The translations under genes and the position numbers were made by a program. From Allobosea sp. 67-29 (GTDB taxonomy: Bacteria; Pseudomonadota; Alphaproteobacteria; Rhizobiales; Beijerinckiaceae): 64,000 bases of DNA. The first letter of the stretch is position 1; every line of letters starts with the position of its first letter. Of this stretch, positions 33,972 through 43,328 are shown one piece after another. The DNA lies in NCBI RefSeq assembly GCF_001898115.1, contig NZ_MKSQ01000026.1, forward strand, positions 563,184 through 627,183, given 5' to 3'. Below the pieces are notes generated by a model. That model worked only from the letters and a program-made list of their open reading frames with translations. It had not been told where the DNA came from and made no database searches.

Positions 33972-34967
33972 ATGGCCGAGCTGGACGAGATCCGCAGTTT
34001 CATCGCGGTCGCCGAGACCGGCGGCTTCGGCCGCGCGGCTCAGATCCTCGGCCTGTCGAAATCCATCGTCAGCCGCCGCGTCAGCCGCCTTGAGGAAGAG
34101 CTGGGCGCGCGCCTGCTCAGCCGCACCACCCGCGGCGTCAGCCCGACCGAGGCCGGCATCGAGTTCCGGGCGCGCAGCGAGCGCATCCTGGCCGATCTCG
34201 AGGAAGCGCGCGAGGCGGTGGCGCAACAGGCCGGCGGCGTGGCCGGTCGCCTGCGCATCGCGATGCCGCTGACCTTCGGCAACCGCCATGTCGCGCCGCT
34301 GCTGCGCGAGTTGGCCCTCGCCCATCCGCGGCTCGAGCTCGACGTGCACGCCAGCGACCAGTTCGTCGACCTGATCGGCGAGCGCTTCGACGCCGCCATC
34401 CGCATCGGAACCTTGAAGGATTCGAGCCTGATCGCCAGGCGCATCGCGCCGGTGCATGCTTCGGTGCTCGGCAGCCCGGCCTATTTCGCGCGCAAGGGCC
34501 GCCCCGCCACGCCGCATGATCTCGCCGCGCATGACTGCCTGATCTACACCGGCACCGCCGAGCAGGAGTGGACCTTCCGCTCGGGGAAGCGCTGGATCGC
34601 ACTGCGGCCGCCGGGCCGCTTGCGCTCCGACAGCGGCGAGACCCTGATGGAATGGGCCGCCGCCGGGCTGGGTCTCGTCGTCCTGCCCAATTTCGTCGCC
34701 TCCGAGGCGATCCGCTCCGGCGCGCTGGAACACGTCCTGCTCGACTATCCGATGCCGACGCGCGGCCTCTATGTCGTGCGCCCGCCGGGAGCCTTCGTGC
34801 CCGGCAAGGTGCGCGTGCTGATCGACCTGCTCGTGGCGCGCTTCGGCGGCACGCCCTATTGGGATCCCTGCCAGATCGCCATGCAGGAGCGCGGGATTTC
34901 CCTGGAGGAACCCTGGCGCGGCCAGCCCGAGGACGAAACCGGAGCGCGGGAGCATCAACCGGCGTGA
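33972..34967 (+). CDS. LysR-family transcriptional regulator
   Basis: A 331-residue regulator. The N-terminal winged helix-turn-helix starts MAELDEIRSFIAVAETGGFG and contains AAQILGLSKSIVSRRVSRLE, LGARLLSRTTRGVSPTEAG. The substrate-binding domain runs from about residue 90 to 300, and the C-terminus has a 30-residue tail beyond the usual LysR end. It is divergent from azoR and likely senses a quinone or electrophile. The effector is unknown. Confidence 0.94.
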   Translation: MAELDEIRSFIAVAETGGFGRAAQILGLSKSIVSRRVSRLEEELGARLLSRTTRGVSPTEAGIEFRARSERILADLEEAREAVAQQAGGVAGRLRIAMPLTFGNRHVAPLLRELALAHPRLELDVHASDQFVDLIGERFDAAIRIGTLKDSSLIARRIAPVHASVLGSPAYFARKGRPATPHDLAAHDCLIYTGTAEQEWTFRSGKRWIALRPPGRLRSDSGETLMEWAAAGLGLVVLPNFVASEAIRSGALEHVLLDYPMPTRGLYVVRPPGAFVPGKVRVLIDLLVARFGGTPYWDPCQIAMQERGISLEEPWRGQPEDETGAREHQPA

Positions 34968-35045
34968 TCCGCGCCATCACGCGATTTCGCGTGGCTTTCC
35001 CGGCGCCATCCGGCAGGCTCCCGCCATCGCTGAAAGGATCGCCGG

Positions 35046-35654
35046 ATGCTGCTGGTCGGAATGCTGGATAGTCCCTATGTGCGCCGTGCCGCGATCACCG
35101 GCACGCTGCTGGAGGTTCCCTTCGAACACCGCTCGGTCTCGGTCTTCCGCCACATGGACGAGTTCCGCGCGATCAACCCGCTGATCAAGGCGCCGAGCCT
35201 CGTCACAGACGACGGGACCGTCATCAGCGAATCTCTTCTCATCATCCAGCATTTCGAGGATGTGGCCGGCCGGTCGCTCCGGCCGCTCGAACCGGTCGCG
35301 CGCCGGCGCGACCTGTCGCTGACCGGCATCGGCATCGTCGCCGCCGACAAGGCGGTCGCGATCGAATATGAGCGCAAGCGGCCCGAGGCCCAGCGCTACG
35401 CGCCGTGGCAGGAGCGCATCGTCGAGCAACTCCACACCGCGCTCGGCCTGCTCGATGCCGCTGCCGCGGACGGCGGGCTTACGGCCGGGCCGGAACTCCT
35501 GCCGAGCGATATCGCGGCGGCCGTCGCCTGGGGCTTCTGCCGCTTCGTCATCCCCGCCTTCGTTCCAGAGGACCGCTGGCCCGCCCTCGCAGCCCAGGCA
35601 CAGGCCTGCGAAGCGCTCGACGTCTTCAAGGCCTGGCCGATCGACCGGGAATGA
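35046..35654 (+). CDS. glutathione S-transferase family protein
   Basis: A 202-residue cytosolic GST. The thioredoxin-like N-domain (about 1-80) has MLLVGMLDSPYVRRAAITG, with S9 or Y11 the likely catalytic residue, the cis-Pro region INPLIKAPSLVTDDG and the ESLLI glutathione-binding motif. The helical C-domain follows (about 90-200). It lies 78 bases after the LysR gene on the same strand, so the two may be co-transcribed as part of a detoxification group with azoR. It converges on the DUF882 gene with a 22-base gap. Confidence 0.9.
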   Translation: MLLVGMLDSPYVRRAAITGTLLEVPFEHRSVSVFRHMDEFRAINPLIKAPSLVTDDGTVISESLLIIQHFEDVAGRSLRPLEPVARRRDLSLTGIGIVAADKAVAIEYERKRPEAQRYAPWQERIVEQLHTALGLLDAAAADGGLTAGPELLPSDIAAAVAWGFCRFVIPAFVPEDRWPALAAQAQACEALDVFKAWPIDRE

Positions 35655-35676
35655 GCGCCGACGATCGGCGATCCAC

Positions 35677-37545
35677 TCAGTTCTGCACGTAGTTGGTCGG
35701 CAAGGGGCGCACTGCCGGGCCGGTGAAGGCGCCGGGGCGCGCATCGACGGGGTCCGCGTGGCTGAAGCCGAGGGCCGCCGCCGGGCTTGGCCCGGCGATG
35801 GGGGCGGCCGAGGGCCCTGCCGGCCGGGTCCGCGCCGTCGCCACCGTCACCGGCTTGCCGGAGCGCACAGGACGCGCAACCGTGGCGAACAGGGCTTCGA
35901 GACCGGACCGGTCCATGGTCGCCGCCTCGTCGGGGTCGGCAGCTACCGGCACCGAGCGCTGCGTCGCGGTGGCGTAGCTGGCGCCACCTTCGCGTGGCCT
36001 GACCGGCGGCAGGCTGGCGGTGACCAGCACGCCTTCGCCGGCCTGGCTCGCGGCGTTTGCGTCGCCCGCCGGCCGCAGGGCGGCCAGCGCGGCATCGGCA
36101 AGCGCGGTCGGCCGGATCGGCGGGAGCGGCGCGCTGGTGGGCAAACCGGCGACGACCACATCTTCCGGAGCCGCCATGGCGTCGGGGCGGCGCGGCGGCA
36201 GCGAGGCGAGGATCAGCTTCTGCTCTGTCCCGGAGCCGCTCGGGGCGAAGGCAAGCGGCCCGGCCGCCCCCGGCAGCGCCGCGATCTGCACGGTGCCCTC
36301 GTCGCCCGGCTGGCTCAATCCCCGCGGCCGGGCCAGCGGCAACGGCGCATCGATCAGTTGCGGGCGGCTTTCAGCCGGCGCCGATGGCGCGGCAGCGGCG
36401 GCGACGGGCGCCGGGGAAGCCGCTGGCGGTGGCGCCGCGGCCGGCTGCGGCGCGAGACGCTCCGAGCGCTCGCGCGTGATGGCCTGGACGGCGGGGTTCG
36501 GCGCCACGGCGACGGCGAAGCGGCCGCCATCGCTGGCGTTGCCGTCGAGATAGCCGGAATTGGCATAGGCCATGACCGCCGGTTGCTGACGTGGCGCACC
36601 GCGCCGACCGCGGGCGACGGGCCGGGCATCGGCCTCCTCGTCGTCGCCGCCAAACAGCGATGCCCACAGGCTCTTGCGGCCCGAGGAGGCGACCGCGCCC
36701 TCGTCCGCATCGGCCACCGCATAGCCGGCGACCGCACCGCCGCCCGACAGGATCTCGGCCTTGGCCAGCTCGTAGCCCGCCAGGGGGCGGCCATCAGCGG
36801 GGATGTGCACGGTCTTCTGATCGGGGAACAGCCGCACGAGCTGGTCGCGCGTCATGCGCGGCCAGGAGCGGACCGATCCGACATCGAGATGGACGAAGGG
36901 CGTGTGCGCGTTTGGATAGAAGCCGACGCCGCCACGCTGCAGACGCATCCCGATCTCGCGGATTCGCGCCGTGGGCACGTCGGGCAGGTAGAAGTCCATC
37001 GCCTTGCCGAGCATGTGCTGGCTGTGCTTGGCGACGGCGCGCGAGCGACGGCGCAGCATGGCGTTGGTGTTGGGCGAGCGATAGGCGGACACGACGTGGA
37101 AGGGCTGCTCGGAGCCGAGCTGGCGCTGCACCTCCCAGACGACATCGAACAGGCGCGGGTCCATGCGGATCGGCTCGTCGGTGCGCCAATCCCGCAGGGC
37201 CCAGTTCAGCTTCTCGAGAGCGGCGGGAACATAGCGGCCATCCTGCTTGAAGGTGACCGTCGTCTCCTCCTTCGTATGCATGTGCATGATGGTTATGGTG
37301 CGCGTATCGCCGTTGGCGACGGCGTTCTGCGTGCCACGGATGCCGAGCAGGAACGTGGCCACCGCGAGGCCGAGCAACGCGGCGCGGCGGCGGGCGGTCT
37401 TCGAGCCGAGACGCAGCCAACCCGGAATCGTGGCGTTTATCCTGCCCAATCTGCCTGACCCGTCTCGGTGCCCCCGCCGAAGCGGCGCGTTAAACGTGAA
37501 CGAACAGTTGCGGAGAAGCGTTAACGACCCGTTAGCAAGCCGCAA
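35677..37545 (-). CDS. DUF882 family (M15/YcbK-like) peptidoglycan peptidase with long disordered tail
   Basis: A protein of up to 622 residues. A membrane anchor (about 55-75, RRAALLGLAVATFLLGIRG) is followed by a DUF882 domain (about 85-245). The zinc-ligand pattern of the M15/VanY fold is present: SAYRSPNTNAML, KHSQHMLGKAMDFYLPD and PFVHLDVGSVRSW. The remaining 370 residues are Pro-, Ala- and Ser-rich and predicted disordered. The start is uncertain: ATG 37545 or an in-frame TTG near 37449, which puts the anchor closer to the N-terminus. Neighbours suggest a role in cell-wall trimming together with the L,D-transpeptidase upstream. Confidence 0.85.
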   Translation of the reverse strand: MRLANGSLTLLRNCSFTFNAPLRRGHRDGSGRLGRINATIPGWLRLGSKTARRRAALLGLAVATFLLGIRGTQNAVANGDTRTITIMHMHTKEETTVTFKQDGRYVPAALEKLNWALRDWRTDEPIRMDPRLFDVVWEVQRQLGSEQPFHVVSAYRSPNTNAMLRRRSRAVAKHSQHMLGKAMDFYLPDVPTARIREIGMRLQRGGVGFYPNAHTPFVHLDVGSVRSWPRMTRDQLVRLFPDQKTVHIPADGRPLAGYELAKAEILSGGGAVAGYAVADADEGAVASSGRKSLWASLFGGDDEEADARPVARGRRGAPRQQPAVMAYANSGYLDGNASDGGRFAVAVAPNPAVQAITRERSERLAPQPAAAPPPAASPAPVAAAAAPSAPAESRPQLIDAPLPLARPRGLSQPGDEGTVQIAALPGAAGPLAFAPSGSGTEQKLILASLPPRRPDAMAAPEDVVVAGLPTSAPLPPIRPTALADAALAALRPAGDANAASQAGEGVLVTASLPPVRPREGGASYATATQRSVPVAADPDEAATMDRSGLEALFATVARPVRSGKPVTVATARTRPAGPSAAPIAGPSPAAALGFSHADPVDARPGAFTGPAVRPLPTNYVQN

Positions 37546-37594
37546 AACGCCGCGCCAGGAAATTCTGGATATGGCTGGCTAAGGACGAATCATG

Positions 37595-37626
37595 GCAAAA
37601 AGGCGCCGACATTGCGACGGCGCCTT
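37595..37626 (-). terminator. rho-independent terminator after L,D-transpeptidase gene
   Basis: Stem AAGGCGCCG / CGGCGCCTT (37600-37608 with 37618-37626), 9-base loop, followed on the minus strand by a run of T (TTTTT at 37601-37597). It separates the L,D-transpeptidase gene from the DUF882 gene. Confidence 0.85.
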
Positions 37627-37672
37627 AATTCGGTGCGATTGCGGCCCGATCCGGCAGCCCGCTGGCCGGTGC

Positions 37673-39622
37673 TCAGCCCTGTTGCTCCAGCGCCTGCCGG
37701 ACCAGCCTGTGGAAGCCGTAGACGTCGTCGAAACGGGTGATATGACCGTCCGCCCCCACCACGATGGTGTTGTAGACGAGGTGGATCGGCAGCGGCTCCG
37801 GCAGGTTGATGCGCCGCTCGCCCTTGCCGATCAGCTTCTTCAGGCGCTCGCTCGTCCATTCCGGCCCGAGGACCTGGTCGGCCAGGGCGAACGGATTGTC
37901 GACGCGGACGCAGCCGTGGCTGAAGGCACGCTTGGCCGCGGCGAAGAGCCGGCGGTTCGGCGTGTCGTGCAGATAGACCGCATGCTCGTTCGGGAACATG
38001 AACTTGATCCAGCCCAGCGCGTTGCGCTCGCCGGGCGGCTGGCGCACCGAGATGCCGTGCTTGGTGCGGGTGACGATGTAGCCGCGCTTGGCCGCATAGT
38101 CGGGGTCGGCCGCCAGCCCGGGCAGGAATTCCTTCTTCAGGATCGAGGGCGGCACATACCAGGACGGATTGACGATGACGTGGTCCATCTTGTGCGAGAA
38201 GATCGGCGTTGCCGAATCCGGCTTGCCGATGATCGCACGGGCCTCGTGGATCACCTGGCCGTCGCGGATCACGCGCACGCGCATCTCCGGCACGTTGACC
38301 ATGATGTGCTTGGCGCCGAGATCCGGCGGCAGCCAGCGCCAGCGCTCCATCTGGGCGATGATGTCCTCTTCACCTTGGGCGGTCGCCGGCTTGCCCAGCG
38401 CGGCGATGGTGCGGGGGCTGAGGATGCCGTTGGCCGGCAGGCCGGCCTTCTTCTGGAAATCCGCGAGGGCGAGCGACGTCGACCGGTCGAACACCGAATC
38501 GTCGCTGGGTCCGAGCCCAAGCCGCGCCCGCACGAGCGGCACGCGCTCGTCGCGCATGCCGAGCTTGAGCGTCGGCCCGGCCGGAATCCGCACCAACGGC
38601 GTATCGTCGAGATGCTCGCGCAGTTCGGCGAGCTTGGCCTTGAGGCGGCGATACTGCTCGTGCGGCGGGTTGTAGGCGGCGAGCACCGCGCCCGCATCCG
38701 GCGCGCCGGCGAGCTCGGAGAGCACCTCGGTCGCCGAGGGCAGGTAGAGCGTCGGCGTGATCAGCTTGGAGAGCCGCCGCGGATCGAGCCGGCCGCCGCG
38801 GGCATCGCGAGCATAGAGCACGGCGAGCGCCGAGAGGCGGACATCCGCAGCGGCGAGCTGGGCCTTGTCGCTGAGCTCGAACACCGGGAGGGCGTAGTCG
38901 GTCGGGCGCAGGCCGTCATCGGCAGCGTGCTCGAGCTGCGCGACGATGCGCTTGCCGGCCGCGGTCCAGCCCTTGCCGTCGATCCAGAACGGACGGTTCT
39001 CGTTCGCCTGGTAGGCGGCGATGATCTCGCCGCGCTCGCGCTCGCCGAGCCGGCGGACGGCAACCGCCTCCGCGGCCTGTGCCGCGATGTCGGCGGCGAA
39101 TTCGAGGCCGGGCGGGAGGTCGATCACCAGCTTCGGCATCTCGGGCGCCGGCACCAGCGATTGGATCGCCTGCAGCGGCCCGGGCGCGGCCTGGATCGTC
39201 GCCGAAGCCGGCACGACCGGCTCCGGTGCCGGTTGCGCCGGGGTGGCCTGGACGGGCGCGGCGGGCGCAGGGGTCGGCTCGGCCGGCTTGGAGGCGGGAA
39301 TGAGCGCGGGATCGAGCGCCGGCATCTCGACCGGCGGAACGTCGAGCGCGACCGGCTCCTCCTCGACGGGCGCCGTCGCGTCCACCGAGGCCGCGCCACG
39401 CAGCCTGGCGCCGCTCGCGACGGTCCCCGTCACCATCGCGCGGTCGCGCGTTTCCGCGGCCGGCTTCTCGCTGTCGAGCAGCTTGAGCTGCGGGGTCTCC
39501 GGCAGCGGCACACCGGTCGTGGGATCGGTGGCGGGAGGGCCTTCGGCCAGGACCGGGGCGCAGCTCAGCATGATGGCCAGGGCGGATGCCGAGGTCAGAT
39601 TCGCCCAATGGCGACGAGGCAT
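37673..39622 (-). CDS. L,D-transpeptidase, YcbB/LdtD type
   Basis: A 649-residue periplasmic enzyme making 3-3 cross-links in peptidoglycan or attaching proteins to it. ATG 39622 (MPRRHWANLTSASALAIMLS) with GGGAACG upstream gives a signal peptide ending near VLAEG. After a Pro/Ala/Glu-rich linker (about 30-190) comes the scaffold domain with a peptidoglycan-binding repeat (LGLGPSDDSVFDRSTSLALA, KAGLPANGILSPRTIAAL) and then the YkuD catalytic domain with SHGCVRVDNP (nucleophile C571). It is preceded by the sigma-54 regulator on the same strand. Confidence 0.94.
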   Translation of the reverse strand: MPRRHWANLTSASALAIMLSCAPVLAEGPPATDPTTGVPLPETPQLKLLDSEKPAAETRDRAMVTGTVASGARLRGAASVDATAPVEEEPVALDVPPVEMPALDPALIPASKPAEPTPAPAAPVQATPAQPAPEPVVPASATIQAAPGPLQAIQSLVPAPEMPKLVIDLPPGLEFAADIAAQAAEAVAVRRLGERERGEIIAAYQANENRPFWIDGKGWTAAGKRIVAQLEHAADDGLRPTDYALPVFELSDKAQLAAADVRLSALAVLYARDARGGRLDPRRLSKLITPTLYLPSATEVLSELAGAPDAGAVLAAYNPPHEQYRRLKAKLAELREHLDDTPLVRIPAGPTLKLGMRDERVPLVRARLGLGPSDDSVFDRSTSLALADFQKKAGLPANGILSPRTIAALGKPATAQGEEDIIAQMERWRWLPPDLGAKHIMVNVPEMRVRVIRDGQVIHEARAIIGKPDSATPIFSHKMDHVIVNPSWYVPPSILKKEFLPGLAADPDYAAKRGYIVTRTKHGISVRQPPGERNALGWIKFMFPNEHAVYLHDTPNRRLFAAAKRAFSHGCVRVDNPFALADQVLGPEWTSERLKKLIGKGERRINLPEPLPIHLVYNTIVVGADGHITRFDDVYGFHRLVRQALEQQG

Positions 39623-39727
39623 AGTCGCGTTCCCGATAAATGCCGGATCACGCCCATTCCTGCGTGACTCGGCTGGCTTCGACAAGATGCGGCGGCGCAA
39701 CAGGCCGTCGCTTTCGTTCGTCGCGGC

Positions 39728-41224
39728 TCAGGCCGCGTCGGTTTCCTCGGAATGCCCCTCGCTCTCGATCAACCCGTAATCCTTGAGCTTCCGGTAGAGC
39801 GTGGAGCGGCCGATGCCGAGCTTGCGCGAGACCTCGGACATGTGCCCGCGGTAATGCGTCAATGCGAAGGTGATGATCTCGCGTTCGAGCTCGTCGAGCC
39901 GGCGCATGTCGGAGCCGGAGACCAGTTCGAGCGAGTTCGGATCGCGCACCGGCATGTGGATGATGCGCGGCGGCGCCTCGGCACGGGCCTCGGCCGGGCC
40001 GAACTGGGCAGGAGCCGCCGGGATGCGGACGTCGTAGCCTTCCATCTGGGCGGCCACCTGCGGGAACTCGGCGACGCCGAGCTCCGGCCCGTCGGCCAGC
40101 ACCACGGCGCGGAACATGGCGTTCTCGAGCTGGCGGACATTGCCCGGCCAGTCATAGCTCGTGATCAGCCGGACAGCCTCGTCGCCGATGCCGTCCAGCT
40201 TCTTCCCCTCCTCGGCGGCGAAGCGGGCGAGGAAGCCGCGGGCGAGATCGGGGATATCCTCGCGGCGCTGGCGCAGCGGCGGCAGCGTGATCGGGAAGAC
40301 GTTGAGGCGATAGTAGAGGTCTTCGCGGAACGCGCCGGCCTTGACCTGGTCGAGCAGGCTCTTGTTGGTGGCGGAGATGACGCGGATGTCGACGCGCACG
40401 GACTTCTTGCCGCCGACGGGGTCGACCTCGCTTTCCTGGATGGCGCGCAGCAGCTTGACTTGCGCATCGAGCGGCAGTTCGCCGACCTCGTCGAGGAACA
40501 GCGTGCCGCCATTGGCCTCGACGAACTTGCCGAGATGGCGCTCCGTAGCGCCGGTGAAGGCGCCCTTCTCATGGCCGAACAGGATCGATTCGACCAGATT
40601 ATGCGGGATCGCGCCGCAGTTGACCGTGACGAAGGGCTTGCCCTTGCGGTCGCTGGAGCCCTGGATGGCGCGCGCCAGCACCTCCTTGCCCACGCCGGAT
40701 TCGCCTTCGATCAGGATCGGTATGTTCGACTTCGCGGCCCGCTCGGCCAGGCGCACGACGCGCGCCATGTCCGGGCTCTTGGTGGCGAGGTCGCGGAAGC
40801 CCAGCGTGTTCGAGGCCCGGCGCTTGATATGGCGCAACTCATGCTCGAGGGCGCCGAGCTTGAGCGCGTTCTTGAGCGAGACCTGCAGGCGTTCGGCCCC
40901 GACCGGCTTGACCACGAAGTCGACGGCACCGGCGCGCATCGCCGCAACCACGGTCTCGATCGAGCCGTTGGCGGTCTGCACGATCACGGGCTTGCCGATC
41001 TCGCGCTCGCGCAGCGCGGCGAGGACACCCATGCCGTCGAGGCCGGGCATGTTGAGGTCGAGCACGATGGCATCGATCGCATCGCCGTCGGCGCCGCTCA
41101 TCAGCGTGACTGCAGCCTGGCCGTCCTCCACCACCGCGACGTCGTAGCCGGAGCGCTTCAGCATCGCCTCGAGCAGGCGGCGCTGTACGGGATCGTCATC
41201 GACGACGAGGACGCTGGCGGTCAT
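39728..41224 (-). CDS. sigma-54-dependent response regulator (NtrC family)
   Basis: A 498-residue regulator. The receiver domain (1-125) has the phospho-acceptor D56 in IVLDLNMPG and K in VVKPVG. The AAA+ domain has Walker A GESGVGKE, the sigma-54 contact GAFTGA, Walker B GGTLFLDEVGELPL and an arginine-finger region EDLYYRLNVFPI. The C-terminus is a Fis-type helix-turn-helix (MSEVSRKLGIGRSTLYRKLK). ATG 41224 is used; upstream sequence in frame is not family-like. No sensor kinase is encoded nearby, so this is an orphan regulator. It may control the L,D-transpeptidase gene after it. Confidence 0.93.
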   Translation of the reverse strand: MTASVLVVDDDPVQRRLLEAMLKRSGYDVAVVEDGQAAVTLMSGADGDAIDAIVLDLNMPGLDGMGVLAALREREIGKPVIVQTANGSIETVVAAMRAGAVDFVVKPVGAERLQVSLKNALKLGALEHELRHIKRRASNTLGFRDLATKSPDMARVVRLAERAAKSNIPILIEGESGVGKEVLARAIQGSSDRKGKPFVTVNCGAIPHNLVESILFGHEKGAFTGATERHLGKFVEANGGTLFLDEVGELPLDAQVKLLRAIQESEVDPVGGKKSVRVDIRVISATNKSLLDQVKAGAFREDLYYRLNVFPITLPPLRQRREDIPDLARGFLARFAAEEGKKLDGIGDEAVRLITSYDWPGNVRQLENAMFRAVVLADGPELGVAEFPQVAAQMEGYDVRIPAAPAQFGPAEARAEAPPRIIHMPVRDPNSLELVSGSDMRRLDELEREIITFALTHYRGHMSEVSRKLGIGRSTLYRKLKDYGLIESEGHSEETDAA

Positions 41225-41425
41225 GACACCTCGAAAGACGGCGCATTCGGAAAGAAAATCTTGGCCCCGGCGGAATCGCCTGTTCCGTTCTGGAGCATCG
41301 TCGGCCAGAAGGGTTAAGCGGGGTTTAAGCCCGCCGCTTTCGCAGATCAGCCACCGGCGCGATTGATCGATGCGCCGGCGCTCCTTAAGTGGAAGCGGCC
41401 CCTGCGGCGATGAGGCGGAGAAAGC

Positions 41426-43276
41426 ATGCTGTTCCCAACGATGCGAGTCCAGATTGTCCATGGCCCTGCGGCGCCCGGCGGCGCGGCAACCGACAAGGCC
41501 CTCGGCGACCTGCCGGAATGGAACCTGGACGATCTCTATCCCGGCATCGAATCGGCTCCGCTGCGAAGCGACCTCGAGCGCGCCTTCGCCGACGCCCAGG
41601 CCCTGGCCGAGCGGTATCGCGGCCAGCTCGCGGAGCTGGCCGCCCGGCCCGACGGCAGCGCCCTGCTGGGCGGCGCGGTCAAGGCTTATGAGGAGCTGAG
41701 CGATCTGCTAGGGCGGATCGGCGCCTATGCGGGGCTGATCTATTCCGGAGACACCACCGACCCGCAGCGCGCCAAGTTCTACGGCGACACGCAGGACAAG
41801 CTGAACGCCGCCATCACGGAGCTGCTGTTCTTCGAGCTCGAGCTCAACCGGATCGAGCCCGAACTGCTGGCCAAGGTCGCGAGCCAGCCGCCGCTCTCGC
41901 ACTGGAAGCCGTGGCTCGACGATCTCTCGAAGGACAAGCCGCACCAGCTCGACGATCGGGTGGAGGCGTTGTTCCACGAGAAGTCGATGACCGGCGCTGC
42001 GGCCTGGAACCGCCTTTTCGACGAGACCATCGCCTCGCTACGCTTCGACGTCGACGGCGAGGAGCTGACGCTGGAGCGAACCCTCAACAAGCTTCAGGAC
42101 GCGGATGGCGAGGCGCGCCGCAAGGCGGCGGAGGCGCTGAGCAAGGTCTTCCGCAAGGAGCTGCGCACCTTCGCGCTGATCACCAACACGCTCGCCAAGG
42201 ACAAGGAAATCTCCGACCGCTGGCGCAAGTTCGACGATGTCGCGGATTCGCGCCATCTGGCGAATCGGGTCGAGCGTGAGGTGGTGGACGCGCTCGTTTC
42301 CGCGGTGCGCGAGGCCTATCCGCGTCTGTCACACCGCTATTATCGCCTCAAGGCCAGGTGGTTCGGGCGCGACTCGCTCGACTTCTGGGACCGCAACGCG
42401 CCGCTGCCGGAGGTCGAGCAGCGAACCATTCCCTGGAACGAGGCGCGCGACACCGTGCTCTCGGCCTATGGCGCCTTCTCGCCCAGGATGGCGGAGATCG
42501 CCAAGCGCTTCTTCGACGATCGCTGGATCGATGCGCCGCCGCGCCCCGGCAAGGCACCGGGCGCCTTCGCGCATCCCACCGTGCCCTCCGCGCACCCCTA
42601 TGTGCTGCTGAACTACCAGGGCAAGCCGCGCGACGTGATGACGCTGGCACATGAGCTCGGCCATGGCGTCCACCAGGTCCTGGCCGCCCCGAACGGGGCG
42701 CTGATGGCGCCGACGCCGCTGACCTTGGCCGAAACGGCGAGCGTCTTCGGCGAGATGCTGACCTTCCGCCGCCTGCTCGACGGCACGACCGATCCGAAGC
42801 AGCGCAAGGCGATGCTGGCGGCGAAGGTCGAGGACATGATCAACACGGTCGTGCGCCAGATCGCCTTCTACTCGTTCGAACGCAAGGTTCACGAGGCCCG
42901 CCGCCAGGGCGAGCTCACCCCCGAGGCGCTGTGCGATCTGTGGATGAGCGTTCAGGCCGAGAGCCTGGGGCCGGCGATCCGGCTGTCGAGCGGCTACGAG
43001 CCGTTCTGGTGCTACATCCCGCACTTCATCCATTCGCCCTTCTACGTCTATGCCTACGCCTTCGGCGACTGCCTGGTGAATTCCCTCTACGGCGTCTACC
43101 AGCATGCCGCCGACGGCTTCCAGGACCGGTACTTCGCCCTGCTCGCGGCCGGCGGCAGCAAGCCCTATGGCGAGCTGCTGAAGCCCTTCGGCCTCGATGC
43201 CAGGGATCCCGGCTTCTGGCAGATCGGCCTGAAGATGATCGAGGGGATGATCGTCGAGCTGGAAGGGATGGAGTGA
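41426..43276 (+). CDS. M3 family oligoendopeptidase (PepF-like)
   Basis: A 616-residue cytoplasmic zinc peptidase that degrades short peptides. The active site HELGHGVHQ (HExxH) is followed by the third ligand Glu in LAETASVFGEML. ATG 41426 has GGAG 8 bases upstream. The middle region WNLDDLYPGIES and the C-terminal IPHFIHSPFYVYAYAFG are typical of PepF-like clade B proteins. It is divergent from the sigma-54 regulator (about 200 bases between starts). Confidence 0.94.
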   Translation: MLFPTMRVQIVHGPAAPGGAATDKALGDLPEWNLDDLYPGIESAPLRSDLERAFADAQALAERYRGQLAELAARPDGSALLGGAVKAYEELSDLLGRIGAYAGLIYSGDTTDPQRAKFYGDTQDKLNAAITELLFFELELNRIEPELLAKVASQPPLSHWKPWLDDLSKDKPHQLDDRVEALFHEKSMTGAAAWNRLFDETIASLRFDVDGEELTLERTLNKLQDADGEARRKAAEALSKVFRKELRTFALITNTLAKDKEISDRWRKFDDVADSRHLANRVEREVVDALVSAVREAYPRLSHRYYRLKARWFGRDSLDFWDRNAPLPEVEQRTIPWNEARDTVLSAYGAFSPRMAEIAKRFFDDRWIDAPPRPGKAPGAFAHPTVPSAHPYVLLNYQGKPRDVMTLAHELGHGVHQVLAAPNGALMAPTPLTLAETASVFGEMLTFRRLLDGTTDPKQRKAMLAAKVEDMINTVVRQIAFYSFERKVHEARRQGELTPEALCDLWMSVQAESLGPAIRLSSGYEPFWCYIPHFIHSPFYVYAYAFGDCLVNSLYGVYQHAADGFQDRYFALLAAGGSKPYGELLKPFGLDARDPGFWQIGLKMIEGMIVELEGME

Positions 43277-43286
43277 GGCGTACCCG

Positions 43287-43311
43287 CCCTTCTCTCCTTG
43301 CGCGAGAAGGG
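43287..43311. repeat. hairpin between convergent genes, REP-like
   Basis: CCCTTCTC / GAGAAGGG (43287-43294 with 43304-43311) with a 9-base loop, in the 52-base gap between the M3 peptidase and the outer-membrane gene. Similar C-rich/G-rich hairpins are scattered as repeats in rhizobial genomes; it may serve as a bidirectional terminator. Confidence 0.4.
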
Positions 43312-43328
43312 AAGGACGTTGCGGTTTC

